Notes: a model not told the origin generated them from the sequence alone. A DNA stretch of 64,000 bases from Clostridium nigeriense (GCF_900086595.1 NZ_LT575472.1:2367685-2431684), one strand, 5' to 3'; counted from the first letter of the stretch, positions 51,490-61,626 are shown. Numbers and translations: made by a program.

Positions 51490-52681
51490 AAAGATTATTT
51501 TTTATTTGTTTTACCCAATTTCTAGCTCCAGCTACTGAGTTCCAAGCAACTTCTGCATTTTTTATATAGTAAATTGCATCTTCTTCCGAGCCTAAACTCT
51601 TAAATTCCGGCTGTATCTTAGGAACTCTTTTTTGCTTAGTAATATAACTAACAACAAAAGGATTTGATGCATTAGCAATTCTTAAAGCTCTTTCTGCTTC
51701 ATCTAATTTACCTAATTTAAATAAATAAAGTGCTTTTGAAAACTTAGTTGCTGAAATATAATCATCTTTATACTTAGATAAAATTTCCTCTATTTCTTCA
51801 TCTAGGTTTTCTGAAATTAGCCAAGAAAGTAAAACCCCTCTTATTAATAATCTATCTTCAGGGCACAATCTTAATAACTCCTTAAACTCTTTAATGGCTT
51901 CTTTTTTCTCATTTATACTCCATAATAAATTTCCAAGTCTATATTTTGCACTATAATAAGGCTTAGTAATTTCTAAATCTAAATACTTTCCAATAAACTT
52001 ATCTATATTTTCTTCTCCTATAACTTCTTTAGCTACTTCTACTGCTTTATTAGCTAAGTTCTTTTGTTCATCTTTACTTAAGGAGTTATCATAAGATAAT
52101 ATAATATATGCTTCTGCACATTTATTACTAATTTCTAATGCTTCTTTTGCTAACTTAACCTTTTTATTAAAATTCTTTTGATTCCATGCATCACTTGCTA
52201 TTTTATTAGCTTCTATTAAGTCCTTATCTTCTTTAATTATAATTTCATCTAAATTTACACTTTTCTCTTTTTCTTGCTCTTTAGCAACAATTAATTCTTC
52301 AGTTAATTTAATTTCTTCATTATCTAAAGAAATTAACCATTTATCTTCATCAATATCTATCATACTTCTAACTTCTTTAGATTTAGAAAGGCCTGTACTA
52401 CTACTTACGCTAAATAATTTATAAAAATCAGAAGCCTTAATATCTATATTAGATTTATTTGTAAATAATCCATTTTTTAATGCTAAAGCATGAATTATTC
52501 CACAAGCCCATGAGTTTGCCTTCCCCTTATTTATGTTAGAATCTTCTAGCATAAATATTTCTTTACATAAGTTTTCTGCAAGAAACAAGTATTCTTCATT
52601 TAAATTGTTTTTACATACCTCTTCAATTATTCTCATAATTTCTAAATATCTTTCATTATTTACTTCAGTTGTTTTTTGCAT
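51488..52681 (-). CDS. TPR-repeat protein with N-terminal DUF6398-like domain
   Basis: 397 residues, soluble. The first about 110 residues contain NSWACGIIHALALKNGLFT and a predicted helix-turn-helix-like stretch (DFYKLFSVSSSTGLSKSKEVRSMI), typical of DUF6398. The remainder (about 155-390) is tetratricopeptide-like, with repeats such as AKEALEISNKCAEAYIILSY and AIKEFKELLRLCPEDRLLIR. It probably acts as a protein-interaction scaffold; partner unknown. AAGGAG lies 9 bases before the ATG. Confidence 0.7.
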   Translation of the reverse strand: MQKTTEVNNERYLEIMRIIEEVCKNNLNEEYLFLAENLCKEIFMLEDSNINKGKANSWACGIIHALALKNGLFTNKSNIDIKASDFYKLFSVSSSTGLSKSKEVRSMIDIDEDKWLISLDNEEIKLTEELIVAKEQEKEKSVNLDEIIIKEDKDLIEANKIASDAWNQKNFNKKVKLAKEALEISNKCAEAYIILSYDNSLSKDEQKNLANKAVEVAKEVIGEENIDKFIGKYLDLEITKPYYSAKYRLGNLLWSINEKKEAIKEFKELLRLCPEDRLLIRGVLLSWLISENLDEEIEEILSKYKDDYISATKFSKALYLFKLGKLDEAERALRIANASNPFVVSYITKQKRVPKIQPEFKSLGSEEDAIYYIKNAEVAWNSVAGARNWVKQIKNNL

Positions 52682-52822
52682 TACTTATTTTCTCCTTTTT
52701 CTTTATGGTATTTAGACTTTAATAAATGATGTTTAAGCCGATGTTTTATATTATATGATATTTACATATTTTTTTCAAACATTACTGTAATCAATACTTT
52801 AAATTTTTTATTTTATGTAAAT

Positions 52823-52851
52823 TTGTAACAATATCTTAATTATGTTATAAT
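52823..52851 (+). promoter_or_regulatory. Sigma-A promoter of the GerM-domain lipoprotein gene
   Basis: TTGTAA (52823-52828), 17-base spacer, TATAAT (52846-52851). Confidence 0.65.
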
Positions 52852-52901
52852 TACATTAACAATTTTTCATTTTAAAGATATTAAGATTGGAGGCGTTTTA
52901 A

Positions 52902-53531
52902 ATGAAAAAGAAAATACTAGCAATACTATTATCATTATCAATTCCTTTTTCTTTAATTTCTTGTAAAGATTCTTCTGAGAAAATAAAAGACGATGGAAAT
53001 AAAGTTAATACTTCAACTAATGTAGTTGATAAAGAGACAACCTCTAAAGATAAAAATGATAATGATAATAATAATAATAAAGAAAATGAAAGCAAAGAAT
53101 CTGTAAAAGAGGCAAATGCTAAAATATATTATTATGATGTTGTAACTGATAAAGTTGTGTACATAAATAAAGTAATTAAAATTGAAGATAATAAAACAGC
53201 TACAGCTTTAGTTAATGAATTAAAAAAATCTCCAAATGATGATATATCTCCATCAATTTCTAGTGAGATTATTTTAAACTCAGCTAATGTAGATAAAGAT
53301 ACTTCAACTATAACAGTTGATTTTTCATCTAATTTTGTAAGCGCGCAAAACTTAGGCGCTGGTGCAGAGTCAAGTACTCTTACTGCTATATGTAATACTT
53401 TTGGCAGCTATTTCAATGTTGATAATGTTATTATAACTTTAGATGGAAAACCTTATTCTTCAGGTCATATTTTAAAAGCTGAAGGTGAAGCTTTTAAAGT
53501 AGATTTAAAGAGTTCCATAGAATTAAAATAA
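52902..53531 (+). CDS. GerM-domain lipoprotein
   Basis: 209 residues. A lipoprotein signal with lipobox LISC (Cys about 23) is followed by a low-complexity linker rich in Lys, Asp, Asn and Ser (about 25-68) and a GerMN domain (about 72-205: ALVNELKKSPNDD, TITVDFSSNFVSA, LTAICNTFGSYFNVDNVIITLDGKP). GerM-type domains occur in sporulation and germination proteins and in envelope lipoproteins, so it is probably on the outer face of the membrane. GGAGGC lies 6 bases before the ATG. Single gene with its own promoter and terminator. Confidence 0.85.
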   Translation: MKKKILAILLSLSIPFSLISCKDSSEKIKDDGNKVNTSTNVVDKETTSKDKNDNDNNNNKENESKESVKEANAKIYYYDVVTDKVVYINKVIKIEDNKTATALVNELKKSPNDDISPSISSEIILNSANVDKDTSTITVDFSSNFVSAQNLGAGAESSTLTAICNTFGSYFNVDNVIITLDGKPYSSGHILKAEGEAFKVDLKSSIELK

Positions 53532-53534
53532 TTC

Positions 53535-53575
53535 AAGGTCATGTCTATATTAAATATGGACATGACCTTTTTCTA
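53535..53575. terminator. Bidirectional terminator after the GerM gene
   Basis: 16-bp stem with one G-U pair (53535-53550 with 53554-53569), 3-base loop, T run after it. It also faces the end of the broken gene on the other strand. Confidence 0.8.
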
Positions 53576-54817
53576 ATATTCAATACCCTTTTTATAAAAT
53601 AAATCATCAGATATAACTGCTATTCCAGATATCTTAATTCCTTTCTTTAACTTTTCTCCGTTTAATGGATTTATAGGATAAGAATTTCCATTATATTTTA
53701 AAATTCTAAACTCTTCATCTTCATTATTCATTATTTTAACTATCAAATCATTATATCCATTATTCTTATTATCTGAAATAATTATAGGAGGAATAATACC
53801 TCTTATTTCAGAATTTATAATATAATCATCATTTCTTTTTTCTACAACTAATAGTGTTCCACCCTTTTCACTACAAAATTTGGGACCTTCTAAATATGCT
53901 AATATTTCATATTCTGAAAAGTTTCTTAAATTAACTTTATTATATAAATAACTTAACTTGTCATGTTTCGGAATAAGTAAAAATTCTTTTTCTATAACTC
54001 TTTCTAATCTATAATTAGACTTATATTCTGATTCAATAAAATCTACTTTAGAAAAATCGTATTTATTATTTATAAATTCAATGTTTCTTAAATTTAAGTT
54101 ATTATTTTTCACACTATATACCGATACTGTTGTTTCTATAATTTTAAACTTATCTTTGTCAAAGCTTAAAATATTTATTAATTCTCCAATAACATCATTA
54201 TTATTTTCGCCTATTATTTTTTGCTTTATTAAAATATCAACTACATCTTTTTCATAATTTCTAATTGATAAAACATCATATATAGGTGATACCTTTCCAA
54301 TTATTGTTCTTTTTAACTTTCTATTTTTATCATACTTCTCTTCAATATACTTTTTTTCTCTATTTTCTATATCTATATTGTATATCAACTCTTCTTTACT
54401 ATTAGTCACTTGAACTTTACAATTATCATTATAAACAACTTTATATTCATAATTATTATAGTAGTCTGTATTAAAAATATTAATTAAATTATCTTCATTA
54501 AAGTCATATATTACTGCTTTTATTCCTTTATCTTCTTCCTTTTGTTGTATTATAAAAAGTATTTGATTTTTATTTTAAACTTTATATTTTTCAATTATTA
54601 TTCTAGGATTGTACCCTTCTAAACCTTTTAATTCAAGGCAACTTAACTTTCCACTATCACCGTCAGATATTATTATTTCCATCTCCTTATAAAGGGCATT
54701 TTTTCCACTTCCATCTTTTTTACCTATTAAATAAATCACTTCATCTTCTAAATTACCTTTTATATTTGAAATTTTAGTCATAATAATTTCTTTTAATGGA
54801 TTTTCATTATTAATCAT
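53573..54817 (-). pseudogene. Unknown gene split by one in-frame TAA
   Basis: One continuous minus-strand frame of about 414 codons from ATG 54817, interrupted only by TAA at 54575-54577. The first part (80 residues) ends EKYKV; after the stop the same frame reads on (NKNQILFIIQQKEED) through 55 more codons to the GTG at 54409 and 278 further residues. The halves thus belong to one protein, and the downstream part lacks a good start of its own. Beta-rich sequence with GGTLLVVEKRNDDYIINSEI and GIIPPIIISDNKNNGYNDL suggests a repeat-containing protein of unknown role. Either a recent nonsense mutation or a sequencing error. Confidence 0.75.
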
Positions 54818-54875
54818 TTAAACCCCTCATTTATTAATATAATATTATACTATTACTTTAAATTCTTTTTGTTAT

Positions 54876-54904
54876 AAAAAAAAGATAGGTTTATTACCTA
54901 TCTT
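54876..54904 (-). terminator. Terminator of the zinc-finger miniprotein gene
   Basis: 9-bp stem AAGATAGGT/ACCTATCTT (54882-54890, 54896-54904) followed by a run of T on the minus strand. Confidence 0.8.
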
Positions 54905-54922
54905 AGATTTATTATAAAAATA

Positions 54923-55090
54923 TTATAATTTTCCTTCACCTTCACAAACAGGACATTTAAAACTTCCTTCTCCTAAACAAGTTACACATCTTGTATTAGG
55001 ACCTTCATCAGTACCACAGTCACAACTTATCCTACCAGTTCCATTACAACTAATACAAGTACTAATAAAATCATTACAATTTAGCTCCAT
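54923..55090 (-). CDS. 55-residue DnaJ-type zinc-finger miniprotein
   Basis: A complete small gene: ATG at 55090, AGGAGG 7 bases upstream, stop at 54923 and its own terminator. Its Cys pairs include CISCNGTG, CDCG, CVTCLGEG and CPVCEGEG, the CxxCxGxG pattern of the DnaJ cysteine-rich domain, which binds two zinc ions. No J domain or other part is present. It could be a stand-alone chaperone-like or redox zinc protein. The dense Cys pattern and the good ribosome site make coding likely. Confidence 0.8.
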   Translation of the reverse strand: MELNCNDFISTCISCNGTGRISCDCGTDEGPNTRCVTCLGEGSFKCPVCEGEGKL

Positions 55091-55196
55091 AAAATATCCT
55101 CCTTTGCTATCTATAACTAATTATTGACATATATTCTTTTTTTATTCAATTAAATATAATTATAAATAAAACATAGGAATATTTTTAAGTAAAAAG

Positions 55197-56627
55197 TTAA
55201 ACATTTATTATACTTTTAATTTCTAAAGCATCCTTATTTTTTTCAATAATTGGCTTTATGTATTCTTCTATAAATTCAACAACTTGACTTGGAGCTCTTC
55301 CTACAAACTTATTAGGATCAATAATATTTAGTATTTCTTCTTTATTTAGCATGAAACTATTATCATTTATTATTCTTGTAATAAGATCATTGTCTAAACC
55401 TTCACCTTTTACCCTCTGAGCAGCAGCCATAGAATGAACTCTAATTTTTTCGTGTAATTCTTGTCTATCTCCACCCCTTTTTACTGCTTCCATCATAATA
55501 TTTTCTGTTGCCATAAATGGTAATTCATTATTTACATGCGCACTTATAACTTTTTCATAAACCACCATATTTTCAGCAATATTAATATATAAGTTTAAAA
55601 CACCGTCTAATGCTAAAAATGCTTCTGCCACTGCAATTCTTTTATTAGCAGAATCATCTAGTGTCCTTTCAAACCATTGTGTTGCTGCTGTTATTGCTGG
55701 ATTTAAAGAATTTACAATAACATATCTAGCTAAAGAACTCATTCTTTCACTTCTCATAGGATTTCTCTTATAAGCCATAGCTGAAGATCCTATTTGATTT
55801 TTTTCAAAAGGTTCTTCTATTTCTTTCATACTTTGAAGTAATCTTAAGTCATTACTAAACTTATAAGCACTTTGAGCAACTTCTGATAATCTGTTTAAAA
55901 CTATGGAGTCTAATTTTCGTGGATAAGTTTGACCAGTCACACCATAACTATTTTCAAAGCCCATTTTTTTAGCCACTATTTTATCTAATTCTTTTACCTT
56001 TTCTTCATCATTATTAAATAACGTCATAAAACTAGCTTGAGTTCCTGTAGTTCCTTTAACACCTCTTAATTTTAATGTAGATAATAGAAAATCTATATTT
56101 TCTATATCTAGTACTAAATCTTGCATCCAAAGAGTAGCCCTTTTACCTACTGTCGTTAATTGAGCAGGTTGAAAATGAGTAAATCCTAAAGTTGGCATAT
56201 CTTTATACTTAAGTGCAAAATTTGATAAATGATTTAATACTGTTACTAATTTCTTTTTAACTAAAAGTAACGCATCTTTCATAATGATTATATCTGTATT
56301 ATCTCCTACATAACAACTTGTAGCTCCTAAATGAATTATTCCTTTAGCATTTGGACATTGTAATCCATAAGCATATACATGACTCATAACATCGTGTCTA
56401 ACTTCTTTTTCTCTTTTTATAGCTTCATCATAATTTATATTATATATATTAGATTTTAATTCTTCTATTTGCTCTTCTGTAATATTTAAACCTAATTCTT
56501 TTTCTCCTTCAGCTAAAGCTACCCATAATTTTCTCCAAGTTGAAAATTTCATATTATCCGAAAATATGTAGCTCATTTCCTTTGATGCATATCTTGAATT
56601 TAATGGTGAATTATATAAATCTCTCAT
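55197..56627 (-). CDS. purB: Adenylosuccinate lyase
   Basis: 476 residues of the fumarase/aspartase superfamily. It splits adenylosuccinate and SAICAR in de novo purine synthesis. Visible: RHDVMSHVYAYGLQCP, HLGATSCYVGDNTD, TLGFTHFQPAQLTTVGKRA, KGTTGTQASFM and the signature SSAMAYKRNPMRSE. The start is ATG at 56627 (MRDLYNSPLNSRYAS), the usual family start with GGAGG upstream; the longer frame to 56672 adds a non-conserved lysine-rich stretch. Single gene. The 107-bp gap to the zinc-finger gene shows no other feature. Confidence 0.95.
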   Translation of the reverse strand: MRDLYNSPLNSRYASKEMSYIFSDNMKFSTWRKLWVALAEGEKELGLNITEEQIEELKSNIYNINYDEAIKREKEVRHDVMSHVYAYGLQCPNAKGIIHLGATSCYVGDNTDIIIMKDALLLVKKKLVTVLNHLSNFALKYKDMPTLGFTHFQPAQLTTVGKRATLWMQDLVLDIENIDFLLSTLKLRGVKGTTGTQASFMTLFNNDEEKVKELDKIVAKKMGFENSYGVTGQTYPRKLDSIVLNRLSEVAQSAYKFSNDLRLLQSMKEIEEPFEKNQIGSSAMAYKRNPMRSERMSSLARYVIVNSLNPAITAATQWFERTLDDSANKRIAVAEAFLALDGVLNLYINIAENMVVYEKVISAHVNNELPFMATENIMMEAVKRGGDRQELHEKIRVHSMAAAQRVKGEGLDNDLITRIINDNSFMLNKEEILNIIDPNKFVGRAPSQVVEFIEEYIKPIIEKNKDALEIKSIINV

Positions 56628-56786
56628 CCTTTGAAAACCTCCGAATAAATTTTTCTTTTTTAAATACATCATTCGTATTATATCATATTTTAAATTAACT
56701 TTCAGCTTTTTTAAGTTATTTTCAAGTTATATTTTTATATTTCTATAATATACTATACTGTAATAGTTTATAAAGGGGGATAAATA

Positions 56787-57005
56787 ATGTGTAAAATAAG
56801 CCTTTTAGATAAAATATCTTTTTTATTAGTAATAATAGGTGCAATTAACTGGGGACTTATTGGATTATTAAGTATAAATATCGTAAGTTTATTTACAGCT
56901 GGTTCAGTACTATTACAAAGATTAATATACATTATAATATTTGCAGCAGCCATAGATCTTATAGTTCTAATTTATAAATGCAATCCTTTCAAATTTAATA
57001 ACTAA
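56787..57005 (+). CDS. DUF378 small membrane protein
   Basis: 72 residues, two hydrophobic helices, with INWGLIGLLSINIVSLF, the hallmark of DUF378 (YuzA-like). Function unknown in the family. AAGGGGG lies 6 bases before the ATG. Short independent gene between two divergent or convergent units. Confidence 0.88.
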   Translation: MCKISLLDKISFLLVIIGAINWGLIGLLSINIVSLFTAGSVLLQRLIYIIIFAAAIDLIVLIYKCNPFKFNN

Positions 57006-57021
57006 CTACATAAAAAATTAT

Positions 57022-57079
57022 GGAGCTGTAGATATACAGCTCCTATTAAAGTAAAAAAAGTGCCCTAAGGCACTTTTTT
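57022..57079. terminator. Two consecutive hairpins between DUF378 and ptsH
   Basis: GGAGCTGTA/TACAGCTCC (57022-57030, 57035-57043) serves the plus-strand gene. AAAAAAGTGCC/GGCACTTTTTT (57054-57064, 57069-57079) works in both directions and ends ptsH. Confidence 0.85.
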
Positions 57080-57080
57080 A

Positions 57081-57341
57081 TTAGTCTTCTAAGTTAGCTA
57101 TTAAGTTAGCTATTTCTTCTACTGCTAAAGCTTCGTCATCTCCGCTTGCTAAAACAGTTATAGTTGCTCCCTTAGTTACTCCTAAAGAAAGAACTCCTAT
57201 TAAGCTCTTAACGTTTGCTTTCTTTCCATTGAATTCTATGCTTACATCTGACTTGAAAGATGAAGCTTTCTTAACTAATAAAGTCGCTGGTCTTGCATGT
57301 AAACCAGTTCCGTTGTTTACTACAACTTCTTTAGATACCAT
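57081..57341 (-). CDS. ptsH: Phosphocarrier protein HPr
   Basis: 86 residues. Phospho-relay protein of the sugar PTS: the active-site His is in GTGLHARPA and the HPr-kinase Ser in VKSLIGVLSLG. The start is ATG at 57341 with GAGGTG upstream; the GTG at 57350 overlaps that site. Enzyme I is not adjacent, so HPr is a stand-alone gene here, as is common in clostridia. It should both phosphorylate PTS permeases and act with CcpA. Confidence 0.95.
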   Translation of the reverse strand: MVSKEVVVNNGTGLHARPATLLVKKASSFKSDVSIEFNGKKANVKSLIGVLSLGVTKGATITVLASGDDEALAVEEIANLIANLED

Positions 57342-57451
57342 TAAACACACCTCTTTACTTTAAATTTAAAATAGTTATCTATTTAACTATTTCATTATAT
57401 ATGGAAATTCAAAAAAATTCAAGGCTTATAAAGTGCTAATTTAAGTAATAC

Positions 57452-57485
57452 TAAAAAAGAACTACGAAATGTAGTCCTTTTTTAT
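57452..57485 (-). terminator. Terminator of spoVS
   Basis: Minus-strand RNA GGACUAC/GUAGUUC stem with one G-U pair, flanked by A and U runs. Confidence 0.75.
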
Positions 57486-57526
57486 CTCCCCTAAATAAAA
57501 TCCACTAAATAATTCCTTATAAAATA

Positions 57527-57787
57527 TTATCTTGGTTGAACGATTAGTTTTATTGCTGTTCTTTCTTCACCATCAATTTCAATATCAGTGAATGCTGGAA
57601 CACAAACAATATCTTTTCCGCTAGGGGCAACGAAGCCTCTTGCTATAGCAATTGCTTTTACTGCTTGGTTTATAGCACCTGCTCCTACTGCTTGAATTTC
57701 TACTATATTCTTTTCTTTAATAATGGCAGCTAATGCACCTGCCACAGAATTAGGATTTGATTTTGTTGAAACTTTTAATACTTCCAC
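57527..57787 (-). CDS. spoVS: Stage V sporulation protein S
   Basis: 86 residues, the invariant SpoVS size: MEVLKVSTKSNPNSVAGALA, EIQAVGAGAINQAVKAIAIARG and FTDIEIDGEERTAIKL. It is an Alba-like small protein needed for sporulation. The start codon is GTG at 57787 with AGGAGG 10 bases upstream. Its place downstream of rny and recA is conserved in Firmicutes. Confidence 0.97.
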   Translation of the reverse strand: MEVLKVSTKSNPNSVAGALAAIIKEKNIVEIQAVGAGAINQAVKAIAIARGFVAPSGKDIVCVPAFTDIEIDGEERTAIKLIVQPR

Positions 57788-57941
57788 TTTGTCTTTACCT
57801 CCTAGATAAAAATCGTTTACAATTATTCAAGAATTTACTCTTGCTATATATATATTCTATATCTATATTTAAAATCCTTCTTTATTTTCAAAATTTTTGA
57901 TATTTTTTATAAATATTTTATTTATTCTTTTTAAAATAAAA

Positions 57942-57978
57942 ATAAGGTACATTTTGTATTAAACAAAATGTACCTTAT
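57942..57978 (-). terminator. Terminator of rny
   Basis: Perfect 16-bp stem (57942-57957 with 57963-57978), 5-base loop, T-rich minus-strand tail. Confidence 0.85.
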
Positions 57979-57979
57979 A

Positions 57980-59524
57980 TTATTTAGCATAATCTACTGC
58001 TCTTGTTTCTCTTATAACATTAATTTTAATTTGACCTGGATATTCTAATTGTTCTTCTATATTTTTAGCTAAACTTCTAGCTAGCTCTACAGATCCAGCG
58101 TCATCTAACTGATCTGGTTTAACCATAATTCTAATCTCTCTACCAGCCTGAATCGCATATGACTTTTCTACACCTTCATAAGAATTTGCAATTTCTTCAA
58201 GTTTTTCTAATCTCTTAATGTAAGCTTCTAAAGTTTCTCTTCTAGCACCTGGTCTCGCTGCTGATATTGCATCAGCTGCTTGAACTAATACAGCTTCTAG
58301 TGTTAACATCTCAACATCTCCATGATGAGCGGCTATTGCATTTGCTACCACTGGTGATTCTCCATATTTTTTAGCCAAGTCTCCACCTATAACAGCGTGG
58401 CGACCTTCTTCTTCTTGTGTTGCTACTTTACCAATATCATGTAATAATCCTGCTCTCTTAGCTAAATTTACATCTAAACCTAATTCAGCAGCCATAACAC
58501 CAGCTAAATATGAAACTTCGATGGAATGTTTTAACACATTTTGTCCATAACTAGTTCTATACTTTAGTCTACCAAGTAATTTTATAATTTCAGGATGAAC
58601 ACCATGAACTCCAGTTTCTAAAGTTGCTTGTTCTCCTTCTTCTTTAATGTCATTTTCGACATCCTTAGTAGCTCTTTCTACCATTTCCTCGATTCTAGCT
58701 GGATGAATTCTACCATCTACAATTAACTTTTCTAAGGCTATTTTAGCAATTTCTCTCCTTACTGGATCAAAACTTGATAAAATAACAGCTTCCGGAGTAT
58801 CATCTATTATTAAATCTACTCCTGTTAATGTTTCAAGAGTTCTGATATTTCTACCTTCTCTACCTATGATTCTTCCCTTCATTTCATCATTAGGAAGGGC
58901 AACAACATGTACTGTTGACTCTGATACATGATCAGCTGCACATCTTTGAATGGCAGTTGTTATAATTTCTCTTGCCTTTTTATCAGCTTCTTCTTTGGCT
59001 CTAGATTCTATATCTTTGATCATTATAGCAGTTTCATGAGTAATTTCTCTTCTAACTTCTTCTAAAAGAATTTCTCTTGCTTCATCAGTAGATAAAGACG
59101 CAACTCTCTCAAGTTCTTCCCTTCTTTTAGTATGAAGTTCCTGTACACTTGCTTCCATTTCATCGATTTCTTGTAATTTTTTATTTAGAGCTTCTTCTTT
59201 CTTTTCTAAAAGATCTGCTTTCTTATCCAAAGATTCCTCTCTTTGAATTATTCTTCTTTCAAGCCTTTGAATTTCATTTCTTCTTTCTCTTGAATCTCTT
59301 TCTAAATCATTTCTAAGTTTATGAACTTCTTCCTTAGCTTCTAAAATTGACTCTTTCTTAGTAGCCTCCGCTTCTCTTTTAGCATTTTCTAAAAGGGTTT
59401 CAGCTTCTCTTTCTAAGCCTTCTATTTTATTTTTAGAAGCGCTTTTTATAGCTTTATAAAGTAATAAGCCAGATATGACTAATATTACAGCATCAACTAT
59501 TATTGCAATAAGAATCTTATCCAT
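57980..59524 (-). CDS. rny: Ribonuclease Y
   Basis: 514 residues. N-terminal membrane helix, long charged coiled coil (about 25-200), KH domain ([27 protein letters not shown], about 210-270) and HD domain with HDIGKV and the downstream His/Asp. It is the membrane endoribonuclease that starts mRNA decay. The start is ATG at 59524 with GGAGGAGGTG 5 bases upstream; the listed longer frame to 59584 would include that site. In Bacillus a ymdB gene lies between rny and spoVS; here it is missing. Confidence 0.96.
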   Translation of the reverse strand: MDKILIAIIVDAVILVISGLLLYKAIKSASKNKIEGLEREAETLLENAKREAEATKKESILEAKEEVHKLRNDLERDSRERRNEIQRLERRIIQREESLDKKADLLEKKEEALNKKLQEIDEMEASVQELHTKRREELERVASLSTDEAREILLEEVRREITHETAIMIKDIESRAKEEADKKAREIITTAIQRCAADHVSESTVHVVALPNDEMKGRIIGREGRNIRTLETLTGVDLIIDDTPEAVILSSFDPVRREIAKIALEKLIVDGRIHPARIEEMVERATKDVENDIKEEGEQATLETGVHGVHPEIIKLLGRLKYRTSYGQNVLKHSIEVSYLAGVMAAELGLDVNLAKRAGLLHDIGKVATQEEEGRHAVIGGDLAKKYGESPVVANAIAAHHGDVEMLTLEAVLVQAADAISAARPGARRETLEAYIKRLEKLEEIANSYEGVEKSYAIQAGREIRIMVKPDQLDDAGSVELARSLAKNIEEQLEYPGQIKINVIRETRAVDYAK

Positions 59525-59732
59525 AACAACACCTCCTCCATTCATATAAACAATTATGCTTAAATGAAAATGTAGAGGTATCATATTTAACCTAACTGAT
59601 ATTTGAAATATGATAAAACCAGTATTTGTTATTATTTTATATTAAAATTAAAATTATGTCAAGTTACTTATATAATACAATAAGACAGTTTATAGCATTT
59701 TTTTATAGAATTATTTATATTTTTTATATACT

Positions 59733-59768
59733 AAAAAATCGATAGTATAATAAAATTATACTATCGAT
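59733..59768 (-). terminator. Terminator of recA
   Basis: Perfect 14-bp stem (59738-59751 with 59755-59768), 3-base loop, then a T run on the minus strand. It lies about 50 bp after the recA stop; nothing else is seen in this 293-bp gap. Confidence 0.75.
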
Positions 59769-59817
59769 TATATTATTAGCATATTTATCTAATTATATTC
59801 AAGTAATTATAAATTTA

Positions 59818-60864
59818 TTACTCTTTTTTACTATCCTTATCTGTAGTAACAACCACTTCTTGCATTATAGGTAACTCATACTTGCTTCTTATCTTATTTT
59901 CTATTTCTAAAGAAATTTCAGGATTATCTTTTAAGTACTGCTTAGCATTTTCTCTACCTTGACCTAATCTTATATCTCCATAAGAGAACCATGCACCACT
60001 TTTTTGAACTATTCCTTCTTTAACTCCTACATCTACTATATTTCCAGTTTTTGATATACCTTCGTTATACATTATATCAAATTCTGCTTGTTTGAATGGA
60101 GGAGCTACCTTATTTTTCATTACCTTAACTCTCGTTCTGTTTCCTACTATATTTTCACCTTGTTTAATAGAATCTATTCTTCTAACATCAAGTCTTATTG
60201 TTGAATAGAACTTTAACGCTCTACCACCGGTTGTAGTTTCTGGATTACCAAACATAACTCCAACTTTTTCTCTTAATTGGTTAATAAATATAGCAACGCA
60301 TCCAGTCTTTTGTATTGTTCCCGTTAACTTTCTTAAAGCTTGTGACATAAGTCTTGCTTGAAGACCAACGTGAGAATCTCCCATTTCACCATCTATTTCA
60401 GCTCTTGGTACTAAAGCCGCAACTGAGTCAACTACTATAACGTCTATAGCTCCTGAACGAACTAAAGCTTCTGCAATTTCAAGTCCTTGCTCCCCTGTAT
60501 CCGGTTGAGAAACTATAAGATTTTCTGTGTCAACACCTAAATTCTTAGCATAACTTGGGTCAAGAGCATGTTCCGCATCTATAAAAGCAACTGCTCCACC
60601 TCTTTTTTGAGCTTCTGCTGCAATATGCAATGCAACAGTTGTTTTACCAGAACTTTCTGGACCATATATTTCTATTATTCTTCCTCTAGGGACTCCCCCT
60701 ACACCTAAAGCTATATCTAAATCAAGGCATCCAGTAGAAATGGCTTCTATATTTAATGAACTATTTTCGCCAAGTTTCATAACTGCACCTTTTCCAAATT
60801 GTTTTTCAATTTGACTCATTGCATTTTCTATAGCTTTTAGCTTATCCATATCTATATTTCCCAT
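59818..60864 (-). CDS. recA: Recombinase RecA
   Basis: 348 residues. Walker [33 protein letters not shown] and the L2 loop with [13 protein letters not shown] are all present. It forms filaments on single-stranded DNA for recombination and triggers LexA self-cleavage. The start is ATG at 60864 with AGGAAGGTG upstream. A LexA box directly follows the -10 element. Unlike in Bacillus, no cinA gene precedes it. Confidence 0.98.
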   Translation of the reverse strand: MGNIDMDKLKAIENAMSQIEKQFGKGAVMKLGENSSLNIEAISTGCLDLDIALGVGGVPRGRIIEIYGPESSGKTTVALHIAAEAQKRGGAVAFIDAEHALDPSYAKNLGVDTENLIVSQPDTGEQGLEIAEALVRSGAIDVIVVDSVAALVPRAEIDGEMGDSHVGLQARLMSQALRKLTGTIQKTGCVAIFINQLREKVGVMFGNPETTTGGRALKFYSTIRLDVRRIDSIKQGENIVGNRTRVKVMKNKVAPPFKQAEFDIMYNEGISKTGNIVDVGVKEGIVQKSGAWFSYGDIRLGQGRENAKQYLKDNPEISLEIENKIRSKYELPIMQEVVVTTDKDSKKE

Positions 60865-60885
60865 ATAGCACCTTCCTCTCTCATA

Positions 60886-60897
60886 GAACATTTGTTC
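60886..60897 (-). promoter_or_regulatory. LexA (SOS) box in the recA promoter region
   Basis: GAAC-ATTT-GTTC, a perfect palindrome of the Gram-positive LexA type, about 10 bp downstream of the -10 element. Confidence 0.85.
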
Positions 60898-60906
60898 TGT
60901 ATTTAA

Positions 60907-60935
60907 ATTATAAATCATATATTGATTATAGTCAA
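60907..60935 (-). promoter_or_regulatory. Sigma-A promoter of recA
   Basis: Minus strand TTGACT (60930-60935), 17-base spacer, TATAAT (60907-60912). Confidence 0.8.
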
Positions 60936-60969
60936 TATGTATTTCATAACTATATTCTATGTTTCATAA

Positions 60970-61006
60970 TAAAAGTTCCAACTCCAAGAGAAGGAACTCT
61001 TTTTTA
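60970..61006 (-). terminator. Terminator after pgsA
   Basis: GAGTTCC/GGAACTTTT hairpin with an imperfect inner part, preceded by an A run and followed by T on the minus strand. It separates pgsA from recA. Confidence 0.6.
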
Positions 61007-61035
61007 AATTATAACCAATTTATAGTAATTATAAA

Positions 61036-61626
61036 CTATTTATTTGGGTTAATAATTTTAATATTCTTTTTAAAATAATCGTACCCTGACACTATGGTCA
61101 TAATTACTGCTAATAATAATATAACTCTTGGTCCATGCACAATAATTTCCTTAAAAATCTCACTACTTCCAACTAAAGACATTAGATATTTAGATGAACC
61201 TATGTTTAATTGTAGTAATAAAGCTATAATTGCAGCAATTTGAGTTACTGTTTTTACTTTTCCCCACATACTTGCTGCAATAACTTTACCTTCAGCAGCT
61301 GCTATTGTTCTAAGACCTGATACAGCAAACTCTCGAGCTATTATTACTACTGTCGCCCAAGCAGGAACAACTTGTAATTCTACTAGGGATATTAAAGCTG
61401 CTGTAACTAAAAGTTTATCTGCAAGTGGATCCATAAATTTTCCAAATGTAGTGACTTGATTTCTACTTCTTGCTATATAACCATCCAATTGATCTGTTAA
61501 TGAAGCAATTATAAATATAAAAGTAGCTATAAAAGTTCCATATGGAATATTTTTTACTGCTATAAAAATCAAGAATACTGGAACTAAGAATATTCTTATC
61601 ATAGTTAGCTTATTTGCTAAATTCAT
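61036..61626 (-). CDS. pgsA: CDP-diacylglycerol-glycerol-3-phosphate 3-phosphatidyltransferase
   Basis: 196 residues, several membrane helices. The CDP-alcohol phosphatidyltransferase signature is intact: [18 protein letters not shown] followed by KFMDPLADK. It makes phosphatidylglycerol phosphate, the first step to PG and cardiolipin. ATG at 61626 has GGGAG 9 bases upstream and overlaps the end of rimO by 17 bp, so both are probably one transcript. Confidence 0.95.
   Translation of the reverse strand: MNLANKLTMIRIFLVPVFLIFIAVKNIPYGTFIATFIFIIASLTDQLDGYIARSRNQVTTFGKFMDPLADKLLVTAALISLVELQVVPAWATVVIIAREFAVSGLRTIAAAEGKVIAASMWGKVKTVTQIAAIIALLLQLNIGSSKYLMSLVGSSEIFKEIIVHGPRVILLLAVIMTIVSGYDYFKKNIKIINPNK

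Noticed and set aside
54575..54817. 80-residue independent gene
   Set aside because: It is in the same frame as the following 278-residue frame with only one stop between, so it is treated as part of a broken gene.
57788..57870. Sigma-H promoter before spoVS
   Set aside because: A TTGAATAA-like -10 exists, but no convincing AGGA-type -35 lies at the right distance.
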